Positions 36,113 to 43,533 of a stretch of 64,000 nt of DNA are shown in pieces. Origin of the DNA: Firmicutes bacterium TM09-10 (GTDB taxonomy: Bacteria; Bacillota; Clostridia; Lachnospirales; Lachnospiraceae). The notes under the pieces are model-generated. The model saw only the letters and a program-made list of their open reading frames with translations. It was not told where the DNA came from and searched no databases. Each line of letters starts with the position of its first letter. Position 1 is the stretch's first letter. Both the position numbers and the translations under genes were made by a program. The stretch is from positions 124,001 through 188,000 of the forward strand of contig QUKC01000002.1 of NCBI GenBank assembly GCA_003481005.1. Reading direction: 5' to 3'.

Positions 36113-36844
36113 CTATTCCACCTCTCTTCTCTCAAACCATTTCAAAAACAAAAGCGTTGCAAGAACAAACCAGATCATTGAGAGGCAGATCCCCGGAGCA
36201 ATTACTCCCGTATTCAAAAGGGGATTCCCTGCTTCTGCGGCAAGTCCATTTGGTAAAATATGTAGTAACGGACACATCATTCGCATAGGGATTGCCGAAA
36301 CAAGTACATACCAGATTCTGGTTTGTGATATTACCACACCGCTGACGGTAATAAACAGGCAGACGCACAGGTTTACAATCATTCCAAATCGTTCACTTAA
36401 AAATAAAGCTATCGGAATCTCCCATAACTCAGAAACCGTCAGAAACAATACTGCAATCAACGCTCCTTTCACTGGAACATGTGTCGTTAGAAGAAAGCCT
36501 CCAAGCGTTGCTCCTGCAAACACAATCACATTAGAAAACAAAATCATATACCCAATATAAATAATTTTCCCCAGCACCAATTTCCTTCTGTCTGTGGGAA
36601 TAGTCGTTAAATGATAGTATTTTATCTTTTTCTCCTGCGCCACAGAAAGATAACAAAATAGAGCAATCATCCCCGGCAGCAAAAGTGTATACCACCAGTT
36701 CCAAACACTTTCTGCATAAGCATTTGTCATCCCAAGAGTAAATATAAATGCCATGACAAATGTAAGAAGAGGAAATCCCCAGATAAACTTTTTTCGCATG
36801 GTTCTTTTGGCTTTTTGATGTTCTGCTTTTATAATATTAACCAT
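36113..36844 (-). CDS. ABC-2 permease, lantibiotic-immunity MutE/LanE-like
   Basis: 243 residues from the ATG at 36844 (AGGTG upstream). Six hydrophobic segments, with IIKAEHQKAKRTMRKKFIWGFPLL at the start and QEKKIKYYHLTTIPTDRRKLVLGKII after the second helix, both typical of the LanE group. Overlaps the ATPase gene at one end and lies two bases from the next permease at the other. Confidence 0.82.
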   Translation of the reverse strand: MVNIIKAEHQKAKRTMRKKFIWGFPLLTFVMAFIFTLGMTNAYAESVWNWWYTLLLPGMIALFCYLSVAQEKKIKYYHLTTIPTDRRKLVLGKIIYIGYMILFSNVIVFAGATLGGFLLTTHVPVKGALIAVLFLTVSELWEIPIALFLSERFGMIVNLCVCLFITVSGVVISQTRIWYVLVSAIPMRMMCPLLHILPNGLAAEAGNPLLNTGVIAPGICLSMIWFVLATLLFLKWFERREVE

Positions 36845-37559
36845 GGATTTCACCTGCTTTCTGGTTTTTTCTTACCACATTCATAAACAAATCTTCAAGA
36901 TTATCTCCCTGCTTTAATGCTCCTTCGTATCCTAAGATTCCACCTGAAATAATCCCGACTTTATCTGCAAGTAACTGTACCTCCGAGAGAATATGACTGG
37001 AGAGAATTACAGTGATTCCCTGTTCCGGAAAAGACCGAATCAGCTCTCGTAATTCCTCGATGCCTATTGGATCTAATCCATTCGTAGGTTCATCCAATAT
37101 CAAAAGTTCCGGTTCTCCAAGCAATGCCATTGCAATGCCTAGTCTTTGCTTCATTCCCAAAGAAAACTGTCCTGCTTTCTTCTTTCCGGTGTTTGTAAGT
37201 GATACAATCTGCAAGACCTCATCAATTCTGTTTTCATCTGTACCAAGCAATAATTGTCTTACCTTCAAATTCTCTCTGGCGGAAAGATTTTCATAAATAG
37301 GCGGATTCTCAATTAGCGCTCCTATTTTTGATAAATCTTTCCTATCCCAAAGTTTTCCATCAAAGTAAATCTTTCCTGCAGTTGGTTTCATCATACCGGT
37401 CAGCATTTTCAATGTGGTAGATTTTCCCGCACCATTCGGTCCAAGCAGTCCGTAAATCTGTCCCTTTTCGATATTAAGCGAAACATTATTTACCGCTTTC
37501 TGTTTTCTAAAATATTTACATAGATTTTGTGTCTGCAACATCATTTCCATCTTTGCCAT
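36837..37559 (-). CDS. ABC transporter ATPase, lantibiotic-immunity MutF/LanF-like
   Basis: 240 residues. Walker A GLLGPNGAGKST, Q-loop in IGALIENPPIYENL, signature FSLGMKQRLGIA, Walker B LLILDEPTNGLDP, H-loop SSHIL. The Q-loop Glu (IEN) is the E-loop typical of lantibiotic-resistance ATPases. First gene of an operon ATPase-permease-permease-regulator-kinase. No lantibiotic structural or modification gene is nearby, so this looks like resistance to others' bacteriocins rather than self-immunity. Confidence 0.9.
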   Translation of the reverse strand: MAKMEMMLQTQNLCKYFRKQKAVNNVSLNIEKGQIYGLLGPNGAGKSTTLKMLTGMMKPTAGKIYFDGKLWDRKDLSKIGALIENPPIYENLSARENLKVRQLLLGTDENRIDEVLQIVSLTNTGKKKAGQFSLGMKQRLGIAMALLGEPELLILDEPTNGLDPIGIEELRELIRSFPEQGITVILSSHILSEVQLLADKVGIISGGILGYEGALKQGDNLEDLFMNVVRKNQKAGEIHG

Positions 37560-37637
37560 CCTTCCTTCTATATTTCATTTCTTACTGAAATATAATCTAT
37601 CAGGGAAAAATAAAGATTTGATGAAGTTTGCTACATT

Positions 37638-38090
37638 TTAGAAAATCTGTCCCGGAAGTTTTTTCTTCTCCATATACGGGAACTCTCTATCAAATGCCTC
37701 TGCTTCCTTTTCATTTACCAGATACCCTGCCGGAGGTGCATATTCACCTGTAATTCCATTAAGATATCCCGGCATCAGTTCTTCGCACAGAAAGAAAGAT
37801 GCATCCTCGCCTTCCGGCAATCCATGATAGCGGATGCCAAACTCACTCGCCTGTCTGAATCCGCTTTTTCCATAAAAATCGATATTCCCTTCAAAACATA
37901 GTGCTCCGCATCCAAGCTCTTTTGCTTTTTCTAAAGAATAATCCAGTAAAATCTTTCCATACCCCTTCCTTTTAAGCTCCGGTGCAATACAGATCGGTCC
38001 CATAGTCATAATGGGAATGCTTCTGCCATCATCGGCTGCAATCACTGCCTTCATAAACATGTTCTGTCCAATCAACTGTCGTAAACGTCA
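37638..38090 (-). pseudogene. GNAT acetyltransferase lacking its N-terminus
   Basis: About 146 residues of a GNAT domain starting in mid-protein (RQLIGQNMFMKAVI): acetyl-CoA motif ICIAPELKRKGYGKILL and FYGKSGFRQ are intact, and the C-terminus is complete (PGQIF). The expected first 60 or so residues are gone; the reading frame is joined instead to 27 codons of a TetR gene in a different frame. A product from an internal start (ATG at 38061) is possible but would lack the substrate-binding part. Confidence 0.7.
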
Positions 38091-38155
38091 AATCCATCTC
38101 TCGCAAATAAATGTAATGCAACAATCAGGATATCTTCCTTTGTAGTTTTTGACAT
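38072..38155 (-). pseudogene. TetR regulator remnant, 5' part
   Basis: AGGAGGTG and an ATG start MSKTTKEDILIVALHLFARDGFD, the first helix of a TetR DNA-binding domain, which ends at a stop codon formed at the junction with the truncated GNAT gene. The continuation SLYKHFSSKDEI is found at 33.3 kb. See the operator-like palindrome directly upstream. Confidence 0.65.
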
Positions 38156-38180
38156 ACCCACACCTCCTGCTCCGCAAAAT

Positions 38181-38220
38181 AAACGACCGTTTACAATCAA
38201 ATTATAGTAAACGGTCGTTT
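38181..38220. promoter_or_regulatory. Operator-like palindrome upstream of the TetR remnant
   Basis: AAACGACCGTTTAC (38181-38194) and its exact complement GTAAACGGTCGTTT (38207-38220) with a 12-base AT-rich spacer. ACGACCGT-type half sites are common TetR-family operators, and the location 25 bases upstream of a TetR start fits autoregulation. Confidence 0.6.
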
Positions 38221-38227
38221 ATTCATG

Positions 38228-38262
38228 ACAATAGAATGCTCGCAGAGCGTGCATTCTATTGT
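38228..38262 (+). repeat. 35-bp palindromic repeat, copy 7 (consensus)
   Basis: Arms ACAATAGAATGC and GCATTCTATTGT around TCGCAGAGCGT, preceded by TTATTCATG. It begins eight bases behind the TetR operator-like palindrome. Confidence 0.92.
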
Positions 38263-38322
38263 TTGTCAAGTCAGATATCTACAAAAAATCTCCTGATATA
38301 CCATAAACAGAATCTGCGGCAG

Positions 38323-38529
38323 CTACTGTTTGCTTACCGGATATTCCCCAACCTGAATCGTCCCTGAGTAATCCATATTCAGCCCTACCATGCAGACGAG
38401 CGGCAGAACAACACGCAGTCGCCGCAGGCACTTACCAAACGATAATTCTGCCAGCAGAAATCCTGCAATCAGATAGACAGCCATCCCATTACTGTTTAAT
38501 CGTTCCTCATTCCAGTAACGTATTTCCAA
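38323..38529 (-). pseudogene. Fragment of an unrecognised membrane protein
   Basis: An open frame beginning only at a TTG, six bases behind the Ser-rich protein's stop, reads about 68 residues with one hydrophobic helix (MAVYLIAGFLLAEL) and a second weak one (LRVVLPLVCMVGL). No ribosome binding site. It looks like the tail of a polytopic protein; I cannot name the family and it may be non-coding. Confidence 0.3.
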
Positions 38530-38535
38530 CAGCCG

Positions 38536-40203
38536 TTACTTCTTCTCGTTTACGATTACGGTCATTCTTATGAGCTTTGACCGACCGTTTTGCAGTCTGA
38601 CAACCGCCTTGACGACTGTCTTTCCGGGCTTCAGGCCCGTGATCCTGCCATCTGAGCTAACGCGCGCCACATCCGGATTGAGGACCGAAAAAGTCACTTT
38701 ATCAACATTGTACCAGTTTACCCCTTTCTCAAACCAGAAGTACGTCCCCTGCTTCTCGCGGATGGTGGCTGATTGTTTCGTGGCTTTGATCGACCGCAGT
38801 ATTTGCTTCGTGAGTGCTTCTTCCTCGTCGGCTGTCACTAACTCATAGTTTCCGTGACCCAGCTCGTTATGATCCAGTTCAACGCTTCCATCTGCCGCTA
38901 CCCTGAAAGGCATTTTACTGACTACAAGCTTCTCACCTGTTTCGGGATCTATCTCAATAATCTTCATTTTTTTAGGTCTCACGGTTCTTTTCAGAAGCGT
39001 ATTTACATCGACCGTCACTTCCCGGATGACCCAGTCGTTTTTCGTGAGCATCTTTATCGTGGCCTTTACTTTCTTCGTGCCTGCTGCCTTTACGATCTCT
39101 GAAAGTGCTTCCCCGGAGATCTTCACATTGCCAAAACCTCTATCAAGAATTTCTGCGGTAGCTGAAGTGATCTTCCCTTTGGCATTCTTCGATACATTGA
39201 CCACTATATTCATTCCTGTCTTTTCATTTCTGATTTCGGTCCTGATCTGTACGGAACCGTCCTCTGACCGGATTTCAGTCGTGGTCACAACTGTACCATC
39301 TTCTCTGGTTTCGGTCTTAGTCGTAGTCTTGTCCTTGTTATCGTCCTGTGGCGGAGCAGTTTCAGATCCGCTGTCGGTGGAACCGCCTGATGAACTGCTG
39401 CCGGAGCTGCTGCCACTGTCCGAGCTGCTGCCGGAACTGCTGCCACTGTCCGAGCTACTGCCGGAGCTGCTTCCACCGGAAGTGCCCCCATCCGAACTAC
39501 TGCCGCCGGATGATTCTTTCGTAAATGCCATTCCGACCACATCACTCATGATATGACCATCTTCTATCGCAATCGCCTGGATCGTAGTCGTCTCTGTCAG
39601 CGTAATCGGTGTATTGTACTGCTGTGATCCATTTGTTGGCACTGTACCATCTGTTGTGTAATAAATGCTCGCACCGGGGGTCGCTGTGATCGTCACCTCC
39701 GTGCGGTCTGAAAACTTGTCAGCACCGGAAATCGTCGGAACGTCGCTGGCGCCCGGAGTTGTGATCTCACGATTGCCAGCTGCCAAAATCGTATCGCCTG
39801 ATCCGACCGCTCTGACGTGAAGATCAACCATCTGACTGGCGCCAAATGTCTCCTGCGTCTGAAGTTGCTGCAATGAGTAATAATCTGTGCCATTGATACT
39901 ATACTGATAGCTCATCGTATCAGTATCTGCCAGACTTGTCACCTGCATAACATATACGGTAGCGCTATCGTTTGGTCTTATACTCACATCAAACTGAATT
40001 GTTTCCTCCTGTGGCTCTGTGCCCTGATCTCCGGATTCTGCCGTCCCGGTGTTGTCGCTCGCGTATACCGTTTCCGGTGCGAGCAATCCACCAGGTACAC
40101 TCATGGATGACACGACCGTAGCTGCGGCAATCCCTAAGGTCAGGATTTTTGCTAATGATTTGCTTTGTTTTGATTTCCGTTGTTTCATTTTTCGCTGTCT
40201 CAT
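38536..40203 (-). CDS. Secreted Ser/Gly-rich surface protein with chitobiase-C-like and Ig-like domains
   Basis: 555 residues. A basic N-terminus and signal peptide (cleavage near 49, VYA-SDN); an Ig-like stretch (about 60-150); a CHB_HEX_C_1-type domain (about 155-230; GASIYYTTDGTVPT, TTIQAIAIEDGHIMSDV); a Ser/Gly/Asp repeat linker (about 233-285); a region of about 170 residues that I do not recognise; and a BIG2-like C-terminal domain (VARVSSDGRITGLKPGKTVVKA). No LPXTG or catalytic motif is visible. Likely an exported carbohydrate-binding or adhesive protein. It stands alone in the accessory zone. Confidence 0.75.
   Translation of the reverse strand: MRQRKMKQRKSKQSKSLAKILTLGIAAATVVSSMSVPGGLLAPETVYASDNTGTAESGDQGTEPQEETIQFDVSIRPNDSATVYVMQVTSLADTDTMSYQYSINGTDYYSLQQLQTQETFGASQMVDLHVRAVGSGDTILAAGNREITTPGASDVPTISGADKFSDRTEVTITATPGASIYYTTDGTVPTNGSQQYNTPITLTETTTIQAIAIEDGHIMSDVVGMAFTKESSGGSSSDGGTSGGSSSGSSSDSGSSSGSSSDSGSSSGSSSSGGSTDSGSETAPPQDDNKDKTTTKTETREDGTVVTTTEIRSEDGSVQIRTEIRNEKTGMNIVVNVSKNAKGKITSATAEILDRGFGNVKISGEALSEIVKAAGTKKVKATIKMLTKNDWVIREVTVDVNTLLKRTVRPKKMKIIEIDPETGEKLVVSKMPFRVAADGSVELDHNELGHGNYELVTADEEEALTKQILRSIKATKQSATIREKQGTYFWFEKGVNWYNVDKVTFSVLNPDVARVSSDGRITGLKPGKTVVKAVVRLQNGRSKLIRMTVIVNEKK
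39393..39475. repeat. Short tandem repeats encoding the Ser/Gly linker
   Basis: About 30-33-bp units (CTGCTGCCGGAGCTGCTG, then CCACTGTCCGAG) repeated two to three times within the surface-protein gene. They code for SGSSSDSGSS-type repeats and could change number by slippage. Confidence 0.6.
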
Positions 40204-40272
40204 TCGTCGATTCCTCCTTTTACTGATGCTGTTATTAGGCGTTGGCGAAACTATTTTTATTATCTGGGCTAC

Positions 40273-40505
40273 CTAGTACATCGTTTTCGAAATAACTATA
40301 CCACTCACTTGCCTGTGAATCCGATCTACAATATAATTGATAGAATCTTTGATGTTAGCTGCATTGATAGGATTGTTCGTCTTAGAAGTAAATACCAGAT
40401 CCTCAAATCCTTCTCTCGGAGAAAACCGAGTAGCAATGTCTTTATGGTATGTTCTCTGATATATAAGCACATCATGCACTTTCTTAATCATTGGAATCTT
40501 GCGAA
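40273..40505 (-). pseudogene. Tyrosine recombinase (integrase) remnant
   Basis: The frame reads RKIPM then GFEDLVFTSKTNNPINAANIKDSINYIV, the segment before the catalytic HxxR box in Tn916-type and other ICE integrases, then stops. Both the catalytic residues and the N-terminal DNA-binding domain are missing. The rest of 40204-40936 holds a hairpin (40549-40582, TATGGAGAAGA paired with TCTTCTCCATA), a palindromic repeat and the cassette terminator. Confidence 0.6.
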
Positions 40506-40733
40506 ATCCTGCATATTTATTTTACCTATATAATTTCCTCCCCAAAAATATGGAGAAGATTATATGTCTCTCTTCTCCATAAATATATCATGTTTATCAC
40601 TTAATTTCTACGGCTTTTAAGCTAGGGAAACGCTGATTAATTCATGCATCTCCTTCCCCTTTGTCTTATCTACTGCATCCCTTCCTGCAGGTGTCCCGGA
40701 CACCCTTGCCTTCATTGCTCGTTGCTCGCATAA

Positions 40734-40768
40734 ACAATAGAATGCACGCTCTGCGAGCATTCTATTGT
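40734..40768 (-). repeat. 35-bp palindromic repeat, copy 8 (consensus)
   Basis: Exact reverse complement of copy 7, followed by CATGAATAAAA. It lies between the integrase remnant and the terminator of the DUF3990 cassette. Confidence 0.92.
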
Positions 40769-40816
40769 CATGAATAAAAAGAACCGGCTGATTCATAAAT
40801 GCCGATTCCCGGGTAT

Positions 40817-40870
40817 AAAAAAGCTGAGGCCGTTGTCCTATGATCAGGAAATGCTGACCTCAGCGTTTTT
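40817..40870 (-). terminator. Intrinsic terminator of the DUF3791/DUF3990 cassette
   Basis: On the minus strand AAAAACGCTGAGG pairs with CCTCAGCTTTTTT, 66 bases behind the third gene. T6 follows the stem. Confidence 0.75.
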
Positions 40871-40936
40871 GAAATATTTAGTTGTCACAACGATATAATA
40901 GCGGAAGTTTTCAACACCATCCGGATATGAGTCATC

Positions 40937-41179
40937 TCAAATCTGATTTCCGTATTTCTTTAACTCTTCCCTATACAATTCAGCTATATATGCCGGACCA
41001 TTGCACCACAGCTTTGTTTTCTCATCATACAGTGCTTTTCCTGTCTTGGAACACAGAAAATCTGTCAATATCTCTTTTCTGTCCTTTCCCGTTTCTTCTG
41101 CAATCTCATCTGTCACCATAGTGATAAGAAGGTCTATTGTATAATTCATTTTTTCCTTTGGAATTGTTACTTCAGCCAT
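40937..41179 (-). CDS. Third protein of the DUF3990 cassette, unrecognised
   Basis: 80 residues, MAEVTIPKEKMNYTIDLLI at the start, mostly helical and acidic, with ETGKDRKEILTDFLCSKTGKALYDEKTKLWCNGP resembling a small helix bundle of the DUF3791 kind. It begins 13 bases inside the DUF3990 gene, so it is translationally coupled. I cannot assign a family. The position fits an antitoxin or accessory factor. Confidence 0.7.
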   Translation of the reverse strand: MAEVTIPKEKMNYTIDLLITMVTDEIAEETGKDRKEILTDFLCSKTGKALYDEKTKLWCNGPAYIAELYREELKKYGNQI

Positions 41180-41739
41180 ATCTTCTCACCTTTCACAAAT
41201 TTCAGACACTTAATTGCGGCTTCTGTTTTGAAGCAATATTGATCTTTTAGTTTATTGGGCAACAACTGTCTGATGCAGAAATCGTCTGCCTCCTTATCGC
41301 CTGCTGTCCCGAAAGCCCCGGCAAGGTAAGCAGTAAGGGTAAGGGTAGCGTTTGTTGCATCATCCGCAATCTTTCCTGCAATGATATCATACCTCGCCAT
41401 TTCACGTTCAACTTCGATAAACATTTTTTTCTTTCGATGTGCTGCAATGCAATTTAACCAGTCTACATCTGCATTTTCAAAAATATGCGTTTCAAGATTT
41501 CCTGAAAGTTTGAATTCAAAAGTCGAAATATATCCAAACTTCTGTCCCTCTTCAATTGTTCCGGTTGCGATTGCTTTGGCTATTGAAGTTCTCAGAAAAC
41601 TTTCTGCCTGCTCCTTTGATGTAGTTAAATAAAATCCCTGCCCAAAATCTTTTTTCTTTGCACATTTGGCAAGATCTGGCTCTTTTACTTCACAATAGCT
41701 TCCATGATAGAGAACAAATCCGTCTTTTAACTCAAGCAC
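41167..41739 (-). CDS. DUF3990 protein, predicted ADP-ribosyltransferase
   Basis: 190 residues covering a whole DUF3990 domain: VLYHGSYCEV (conserved His-Gly-Ser at the first core strand), DFGQGFYLTTSKEQAE, ADVDWLNCIAAHRKK, YDIIAGKIADD, AYLAGAFG, and the C-terminal RQLLPNKLKDQYCFKTEAAIKCLKF. DUF3990 belongs by fold prediction to the ADP-ribosyltransferase superfamily, which includes toxins that modify protein, DNA or RNA with NAD+. It overlaps the upstream DUF3791 gene by 8 bases and the downstream gene by 13, a tight three-gene unit inside mobile-element debris, as toxin-antitoxin or phage-defence cassettes often are. Confidence 0.85.
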   Translation of the reverse strand: MLELKDGFVLYHGSYCEVKEPDLAKCAKKKDFGQGFYLTTSKEQAESFLRTSIAKAIATGTIEEGQKFGYISTFEFKLSGNLETHIFENADVDWLNCIAAHRKKKMFIEVEREMARYDIIAGKIADDATNATLTLTAYLAGAFGTAGDKEADDFCIRQLLPNKLKDQYCFKTEAAIKCLKFVKGEKIWLK

Positions 41740-41956
41740 TAATCTCTATCCCCTTTCTTTGCAAAAATTCAGTAATATCTTCAAGCACAGCTTCATCGCC
41801 TTCACAATGAAAAATCCCATAACATTTTTCTATATATCCAAGAACATCAGCTTCTTTAAACAAGTGGATAATCTGTTCAACAGATAAATGCCACTCTTCT
41901 GAAGCAAGCCGGATCAATCTTGTTTGCATGAAAGTAATCTCTGTTTTCTCACTCAT
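41732..41956 (-). CDS. DUF3791 family small protein
   Basis: 74 residues from the ATG at 41956 (AGGAGG eight bases upstream). Helical, with SVEQIIHLFKEADVLGYIEKCYGIFHCEGDEAVLEDITEFLQRKG, the DUF3791 pattern. The family is usually encoded next to DUF3990 and is a reasonable antitoxin candidate. First gene of the cassette; no clear promoter is visible in the 40 bases before it. Confidence 0.8.
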   Translation of the reverse strand: MSEKTEITFMQTRLIRLASEEWHLSVEQIIHLFKEADVLGYIEKCYGIFHCEGDEAVLEDITEFLQRKGIEISA

Positions 41957-42012
41957 TATGAATCCTCCTAGTATAATAATGATGTAGTCAATCAAGACTA
42001 CTTACTATACAA

Positions 42013-42436
42013 TCCCCTTCCCTCCATCGGTATTGCCCGATTTCTACAGTACTACGAGATTGTCCGACTACCTGCCATTCATTTGAAGTCCTCCGTTTTC
42101 AGTTGTGACTTCATACTCTTTTTTCGAGAAACGTCAGGTTCTCCCCAGTTGATGTGTATTCACAATGTAAAACATGATTGGTTCTCTGACTCCGCAGTGC
42201 CACATAACACTCGCCATATCGCATTGTATGATATTGTCTTCCGCACCAGTTAAGACGTCGACCGACTGAAGTTAACGTTTCGAAGCTCAATCACTATTCA
42301 ACCCTGCTTTCTTGCTGTCTACGCTTGTCAGATGCCGTTACCGACATCATCCCAAGGCTCGCTATTATCTGGTTGGCTAAACCTTGGATAAACCGGATTC
42401 CCACCGGCTTGACTACACACCCTTAGCTGGGCGCAC
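42013..42436 (-). mobile_element. Group II intron, 5' part of the ribozyme (truncated)
   Basis: Minus strand from 42436: GTGCGCCC (the GUGYG 5' splice boundary), then AAGCCGGTGGGAATCCGG and further domain I sequence, down to CCGATGGAGGGAAGGGG, which in full-length elements leads into the reverse-transcriptase ORF. That ORF and domains V-VI are absent. The sequence before the boundary ends AACTTCCAGCT, the likely intron-binding (IBS) side. It can no longer splice or move. Confidence 0.7.
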
Positions 42437-42521
42437 AGCTGGAAGTTATCCGCATTTCCACTTCCTTATTGCCTGCTCCACTGGGTCGCCTTCCTAAAGC
42501 CCGCACAGAAAGCTGAAATTG

Positions 42522-42659
42522 TTACTGGTTAAAGCAATCACGAATTGAAGTAGACAACTCTTCATATCCTTTCAATATTTCTTCTTTATGTGCCTGCATT
42601 TCTTCATTCATTTTTGTATAGTCCAAACAGTTCTGATAACCTGCCTCACCCCAATTCAT
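42522..42659 (-). CDS. 45-residue hypothetical protein
   Basis: Begins MNWGEAGYQNCLDYTKMNEE, helical and acidic, ends RDCFNQ. AAAGGTG lies five bases before the ATG and a good extended -10 TGGTATAAT (TATAAT at 42712-42717) 50 bases further up, so it could be expressed. No family recognised; lies just upstream of the intron insertion. Confidence 0.5.
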   Translation of the reverse strand: MNWGEAGYQNCLDYTKMNEEMQAHKEEILKGYEELSTSIRDCFNQ

Positions 42660-42799
42660 AGTATCACCTTTCCTCAAGAAATACCGATTTGTTTCTCAAT
42701 TTCGCATTCAAATTATACCATAAAACCTGTGAATAATTCTACCGCAGCTTTGGACTATATGAGAAAAGTCCGAACAGTTTTCTGCCCGGACTTCCTCGC

Positions 42800-43174
42800 T
42801 CAATCATAAATCAATTCCGCTTTCACAACTTCCTCTGTCTGCGCCTTGCAAGCGTTCATTTGCCGCACCCATTCCATTTGGTTTTCGGTTTTCAGCTGTT
42901 CGGTCACGCCGTACTGCTTTGCCAGCTCCGGCACGATCAGCTCCATGCGGTTTCGTGCCGCTTCGTCAATCTCGGCGCAATGCTCAAAGAGCTTGTCGGA
43001 TAGCACCAGCTCATTGAACAGCAGGTCAACCGCATTTTTGAAATTCTCATCATCTTCCCTTGCTTCACTGGCATCCACCAGATCAATCAGCATGGAAAAA
43101 TTCTGTTCCTCCTCTGATGCTTCATACCAGATATATGCGATTAAAGCTGTATAATAGAGCTTTTTCGCTTTCAC
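42800..43174 (-). pseudogene. VirD4/TraG-TnpV chimeric remnant
   Basis: 124 residues in one open frame. Residues 1-53 (KLYYTALIAYIWYEASEEEQNFS, DASEAREDDENFKNAVDLLF) match an internal part of ICE coupling protein VirD4/TraG; residues from about 58 (HCAEIDEAARNRME, YGVTEQLKTENQMEWVRQMNACKAQTEEVV) match the C-terminus of transposon protein TnpV of Tn4451-like elements. A deletion has fused two ICE genes in frame. A hairpin with AAGTCCG arms (42767-42795) follows. Confidence 0.65.
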
Positions 43175-43231
43175 CCAGAAATTCCTCAGAGGCTTGCTGT
43201 CCTTCTCCTTTGGTATTTACAATGATTGTGT

Positions 43232-43436
43232 TTACGAGCTTGGTTGGCGCGGCTCTGCTCCGGCTGTAGTAATTTCTTCATCTGTGCCATAAGCGTAAGC
43301 CGATACAATCATGCCGCCAGAAAAAGGAGCAAGTATGCCGCCTACGGCAATCACGATTGCGAGACAAGCCGCAACCGCGCCCAATTTAATCCAAAAGGGC
43401 TTTTTATTTTTCTGCTCCTAACGCTGTGTTGTTCAT
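43232..43436 (-). pseudogene. Frameshifted single-pass membrane protein remnant
   Basis: ATG at 43436 (GGAG upstream) reads MNNTALGAEK then stops; one frame over it continues KKPFWIKLGAVAACLAIVIAVGGIL, a helix after a basic anchor, and SAYAYGTDEEITTAGA before a stop. The pattern is common in anti-sigma-like proteins of gut Bacillota ICEs. A one-base frameshift disables it. Confidence 0.5.
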
Positions 43437-43497
43437 AATGGATCTCCATTTCATTATTTCATGTGTTTGTTGCACCTAAAACCATTCACAAATGCGC

Positions 43498-43533
43498 AAA
43501 AAGGACATTCCTAAGTAATTAGAAATGTCCTTT
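43498..43533 (-). terminator. Intrinsic terminator of the apt-relA-hemZ region
   Basis: AAAGGACATT pairs with AATGTCCTTT around about 14 bases, followed on the minus strand by a short T run. It lies about 100 bases behind hemZ and marks the edge of the housekeeping block; the sequence between has only a GTTACT/AGTAAC hairpin near 43550. Confidence 0.7.

Noticed and set aside
39393..39475. Possible CRISPR-like direct repeats
   Set aside because: The units are contiguous without unique spacers and encode the Ser/Gly linker of a surface protein.
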